A stretch of DNA of 17,187 nt from an uncultured Oscillospiraceae bacterium (GTDB taxonomy: Bacteria > Bacillota > Clostridia > Oscillospirales > Oscillospiraceae): positions 1-17,187 of the forward strand of contig CAKTKT010000041.1 in assembly GCA_934572325.1 (NCBI GenBank), in the 5' to 3' direction. The translations under genes and the position numbers were made by a program. The notes beneath the pieces were generated by a model. It worked only from the letters and a program-made list of their open reading frames with translations, did not search any database and was not told the DNA's origin. This document shows, one piece after another, positions 14,861 through 17,187 of the stretch. Numbering within the stretch: the stretch's first letter is position 1; the number at the start of each line of letters is the position of its first letter.

Positions 14861-15778
14861 ATGAAGAATCTTTTTATCGTCAATCCCATCGCGGGAGGAA
14901 AGGACCATACGCGCGAGGTGCGCGCAAAGGTCGAAAAGGCGTTTGCCAAGCGCGGCGGCGAGTTTGAGATATACGTCACCCGCGCCCCGATGGACGCGGC
15001 GGACAAGATCCTCGCGGAGGCTGCCTCCGGCGAGCATATCCGCGTCTACGCCTGCGGCGGCGACGGCACGTTCAACGAGTGTGTCTGCGGCGCGGCGCAG
15101 CTTCCCAACGTCGCCCTCTGCCCCTTCCCCACCGGCACAGGAAACGACTTCTGCCGTATGTTCGGCGACGAGGCGGAGCTTTACCGCGATCTTGACGCGC
15201 TGCTCGACGGCGAGGAGCGCCCCATCGATCTCATCGACTGCAACGGGCGCTGGTGCAGCAACATCTGCTCCGTCGGCATTGACGCGCGCATCGGCACGTC
15301 CGTGCATAAGTACAGCCATCTGCCGCTCATCGGCGGCGCGGCGGGCTACGTCGTGTCGGCGGTGGTGAACGTGTTCAAGGGCATCAACCGCAATATGTAC
15401 ATCAAGTGCGGCGATTTTTATGAGGAGGGTATGCACGCGCTGGTGTGCGCGTGCAACGGGCGCTACTACGGCGGCGGCTTCAACCCCAGTCTCACCGCCC
15501 GCCCCGACGACGGCGAGCTTGATTTCTTCATCGTGCGCCGCGTCAGCCTTCCCGAGCTTGCGGTGCTCATCGGCAAGTATGCCAAGGGGCAGGCGGACAA
15601 GCTCCCGCCGCGTCTCATCACGCATCTCAAGGGAACGGAGATAGAGATAGGCTTTGACGAGGACGAGGTCATCAACATCGACGGCGAGGCGCTTTTCAGC
15701 CGTCAGGCGCGTATAAGCGTCGTCCCCGGCGCGGCAAGGCTCATCGTTCCCCGCGGGATGCGGTTTTTTGAGGGATGA
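14861..15778 (+). CDS. Diacylglycerol kinase-like lipid kinase (DagK/YegS family)
   Basis: 305 aa. A cytoplasmic or peripheral lipid kinase that phosphorylates diacylglycerol or a related lipid, recycling it toward phosphatidic acid. Visible features are FIVNPIAGG (5-13), the nucleotide-binding GGDGTFNE (66-73), PTGTGNDF (90-97), CNGRYYGGGFNPSLTARPDDGELDFF, and near the C-terminus INIDGEAL. The length is normal. AAGGAG lies seven bases before the ATG. It follows the methyltransferase by 19 nt and ends before a strong terminator at 15838. The family also includes proteins of unknown substrate (YegS, BmrU), so the exact lipid is not assigned. Confidence 0.92.
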   Translation: MKNLFIVNPIAGGKDHTREVRAKVEKAFAKRGGEFEIYVTRAPMDAADKILAEAASGEHIRVYACGGDGTFNECVCGAAQLPNVALCPFPTGTGNDFCRMFGDEAELYRDLDALLDGEERPIDLIDCNGRWCSNICSVGIDARIGTSVHKYSHLPLIGGAAGYVVSAVVNVFKGINRNMYIKCGDFYEEGMHALVCACNGRYYGGGFNPSLTARPDDGELDFFIVRRVSLPELAVLIGKYAKGQADKLPPRLITHLKGTEIEIGFDEDEVINIDGEALFSRQARISVVPGAARLIVPRGMRFFEG

Positions 15779-15837
15779 ACAATTATTAACACAAAGCCGT
15801 GAGGGCAAAGCCCATCCCGGTTTTTTCAGTAATTAAA

Positions 15838-15874
15838 GCAAAAACCGACAGCCCGTTGTGCTGTCGGTTTTTGC
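15838..15874. terminator. Rho-independent terminator after the lipid-kinase gene
   Basis: GCAAAAACCGACAGC (15838-15852) pairs perfectly with GCTGTCGGTTTTTGC (15860-15874) around a 7-nt loop. The stem ends in A-run and T-run, so it can work on both strands. It also lies just after the stop codon of the recombinase remnant on the minus strand. Confidence 0.88.
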
Positions 15875-15884
15875 GCGGAGCGTA

Positions 15885-16151
15885 TCAACCCCGCCATGGT
15901 GCAGCGAGGCAATCCAAACCCGAACCGTTTTTGTTGCTGATAGCTTCCTGCAATTCCGCAAGGGTGATGGTTTTCGTGCCCTCCTTGTAGTTGAAGGTGA
16001 TCACCATTTTATCATCGTACAGGAAAATCGCGTTGATGAAGGTGTCGATGAGCATCTTGCGGTGGCTCTGTTGCCGCACGTCCAGCTTGCGGAAGCGGTG
16101 GAGCCAGAAGGTCATAAACTCCGCGCTGACCTTGGGCTTTACGTGGGGTAG
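15885..16151 (-). pseudogene. C-terminal remnant of a large serine recombinase
   Basis: Only the last 84 or so residues are recognisable. The block WLHRFRKLDVRQQSHRKMLI, then DTFINAIFLYDDKMVITFNY and KEGTKTITLAELQ, is typical of the C-terminus of large serine (resolvase/invertase-type) recombinases from Clostridia mobile elements. The natural stop is kept (TGA at 15885). Upstream of about 16140 the frame continues but no longer resembles the family, and the catalytic N-terminal domain with its Ser nucleophile and the zinc-ribbon are missing. The conserved part stops just before the promoter of the divergent cyclase gene, so the front of the recombinase gene was replaced or deleted there. Not functional. 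Confidence 0.8.
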
Positions 16152-16196
16152 ACAGAAAATGAGGGAGGTATTTTGCTGTGCGCCGCCAAATTTGTC

Positions 16197-16225
16197 TTGC
16201 AATTGCGGACAAATGTCTCTATAAT
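16197..16225 (+). promoter_or_regulatory. Strong predicted promoter of the cyclase-family gene
   Basis: TTGCAA (16197-16202) and consensus TATAAT (16220-16225) are 17 nt apart. The predicted start near 16232 gives a leader of about 40 nt with GAGGAGG. Confidence 0.7.
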
Positions 16226-16272
16226 ATGTACATAGCAAAATCCAACAACGTTGCAATGAGGAGGATCTACAG

Positions 16273-17043
16273 ATGGCAAATTTGACGCTATGGACGCAAT
16301 TACAGGAATGGAAATCCCCCCGTTACAAATGGGTGGAGCTAACCCATGAGTTAAGTCCAGAAACCCCGCACTGGTACGGCTTCAAGCCCTTGCAGACCGA
16401 TACGCTGTTTGACTATGCTGAGAGCACGCCGGAGGATAAGCTGGCCTCCATGCGCTGCTTCCAGATCAGCGTTGCCAGCCAGTACGGCACGCATGTGGAT
16501 GTGCCTGTTCATTTTATCCCCGGCGGGCGGGCCATGAACGACATCACGCTGAAGGAGATGGTTTATCCGCTGGTGGTCATTGACAAATCCGCTGAATGTG
16601 CCGCCAATCCAGATTTCCTGCTTCAGGTGACCGATCTGGAGGCTTGGGAGCAGGAGTATGGTCGTATTCCGGAGGGGGCTTTTGTGGCGTTCCGCTCGGA
16701 TTGGTACAAAAAAGACAATCTGGACAATCCTGATGAAAACGGTGTGCCCCACTATCCCGGATGGTCAACCGATGCGATCCGCTGGCTGGTGGAGGAGCGC
16801 AATATCGGCGCCATCGGCCATGAGCCAGCCGATACGGATCCCGGCTTTGTTACCACGGCCGAGGGCTGCTATCCCTACCCCGGCGAGAAGCTGATTTTGC
16901 AGTATGACCGCATCCAGATCGAGGTGATGCGCAATTTCGATCAGGTGCCGCCGGTCGGCGCGGTGATCTTTTGCAGCTTCCCCAAGCTGAAGGACGGCTC
17001 CGGCTTCCCGGCGCGCTGCTTCGCCATTTGTCCGGTGGAGTAA
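16273..17043 (+). CDS. Cyclase-family (kynurenine formamidase-like) metal-dependent hydrolase
   Basis: 256 aa, PF04199 'putative cyclase' family, which includes bacterial kynurenine formamidase and isatin hydrolase; members hydrolyse amide or ester bonds with bound metal. The metal-site motif GTHVDVPVHF is at residues 72-81 (His-74, Asp-76, His-80), and a second conserved site GHEPADTDPG carries His-183 and Glu-184. The His that often precedes the first motif is Gln-70 here, which is seen in some family members. GAGGAGG lies eight bases before the ATG. The gene stands alone with its own promoter, between a recombinase remnant and an insertion-sequence end, and it uses fewer GCG/CGC codons than the neighbouring genes, consistent with recent acquisition. 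The substrate is unknown. Confidence 0.88.
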   Translation: MANLTLWTQLQEWKSPRYKWVELTHELSPETPHWYGFKPLQTDTLFDYAESTPEDKLASMRCFQISVASQYGTHVDVPVHFIPGGRAMNDITLKEMVYPLVVIDKSAECAANPDFLLQVTDLEAWEQEYGRIPEGAFVAFRSDWYKKDNLDNPDENGVPHYPGWSTDAIRWLVEERNIGAIGHEPADTDPGFVTTAEGCYPYPGEKLILQYDRIQIEVMRNFDQVPPVGAVIFCSFPKLKDGSGFPARCFAICPVE

Positions 17044-17115
17044 GCGGGCCTGCGGTTCTTGGCTGTCGTTTCCGCGGCATACACAGCAAAAGACGGGCAG
17101 CAGCCTCTTTTGAAG

Positions 17116-17187
17116 TGACCCCAAAAAGTTAGACAATATTTCGAAGTAAAAATTGTTCAAGCAGCCGAAAGGGCTTGCTGTGTGTGA
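17116..17187. mobile_element. Probable terminal inverted repeat of an IS3-family element, truncated by window end
   Basis: TGACCCCAAAAAGTTAGACA (from 17116) has the look of IS3-family (IS150-type) element ends from Firmicutes. After it there is AT-rich sequence and a small hairpin (CAAGC, CC-GAAA-GG, GCTTG near 17158-17178). No transposase reading frame is visible because the window stops at 17187. It is recognised from memory of the terminal sequence; the element's other end and the target duplication are out of view. Confidence 0.5.

Noticed and set aside
13678..15808. Long minus-strand open frames opposite the methyltransferase and lipid-kinase genes
   Set aside because: Antisense shadows of well-conserved plus-strand proteins. 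They have no recognisable domains, and one runs through the methyltransferase promoter.

Overview
The window looks like chromosome of a high-GC, spore-forming Clostridia, most likely an Oscillospirales gut anaerobe. The evidence is the sporulation pair yabP-yabQ next to a divIC-type gene and an S1 gene, a butyrate-type CoA-transferase, a clostridial CstA, strong Shine-Dalgarno sequences, and GC-rich codons beside AT-rich promoters. This is inference from gene content; no rRNA or tRNA is present to confirm it.

Layout. 1-205: leader with two adjacent hairpins and a promoter. 212-970 (+): DUF975 membrane protein, then a terminator. 1037-2197 (-): FtsW/RodA/SpoVE-type SEDS protein that appears to start at an ATT codon. 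It is divergent from tsaE-tsaB-upp (2380-4221, +), and the two -35 boxes overlap. 4288-10876 (-): nine co-directional genes. In transcription order they are a butyryl-CoA:acetate CoA-transferase-like gene, a ProX/YbaK prolyl-tRNA deacylase, yabP, yabQ, divIC, an S1-domain gene, a second CoA-transferase, a membrane-anchored DUF4015-like protein, and a class III Fic protein. 11094-13386 (-): an uncharacterised 168-residue gene followed by cstA, with its own promoter and terminator. 13729-15778 (+): a THUMP-domain rRNA methyltransferase and a diacylglycerol-kinase-like lipid kinase. 15885-17187: an accessory segment with the C-terminal remnant of a large serine recombinase, a cyclase-family hydrolase with its own strong promoter, and what looks like the terminal repeat of an IS3-family element running off the window.

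How the genes fit together. Most is housekeeping: tRNA t6A synthesis (TsaE, TsaB), uracil salvage, septal or wall synthesis (SEDS protein, DivIC), rRNA methylation and lipid phosphorylation. The conserved Bacillus/Clostridia block yabP-yabQ-divIC-yabR is embedded between two different family I CoA-transferases of the kind used in butyrate-forming fermentation, and CstA (pyruvate or peptide uptake) lies just upstream. I see no clear new defence system or CRISPR array. The least explained parts are the ATT start, the DUF4015-Fic pair, the unknown gene ahead of cstA, and the recombinase/cyclase/IS segment.
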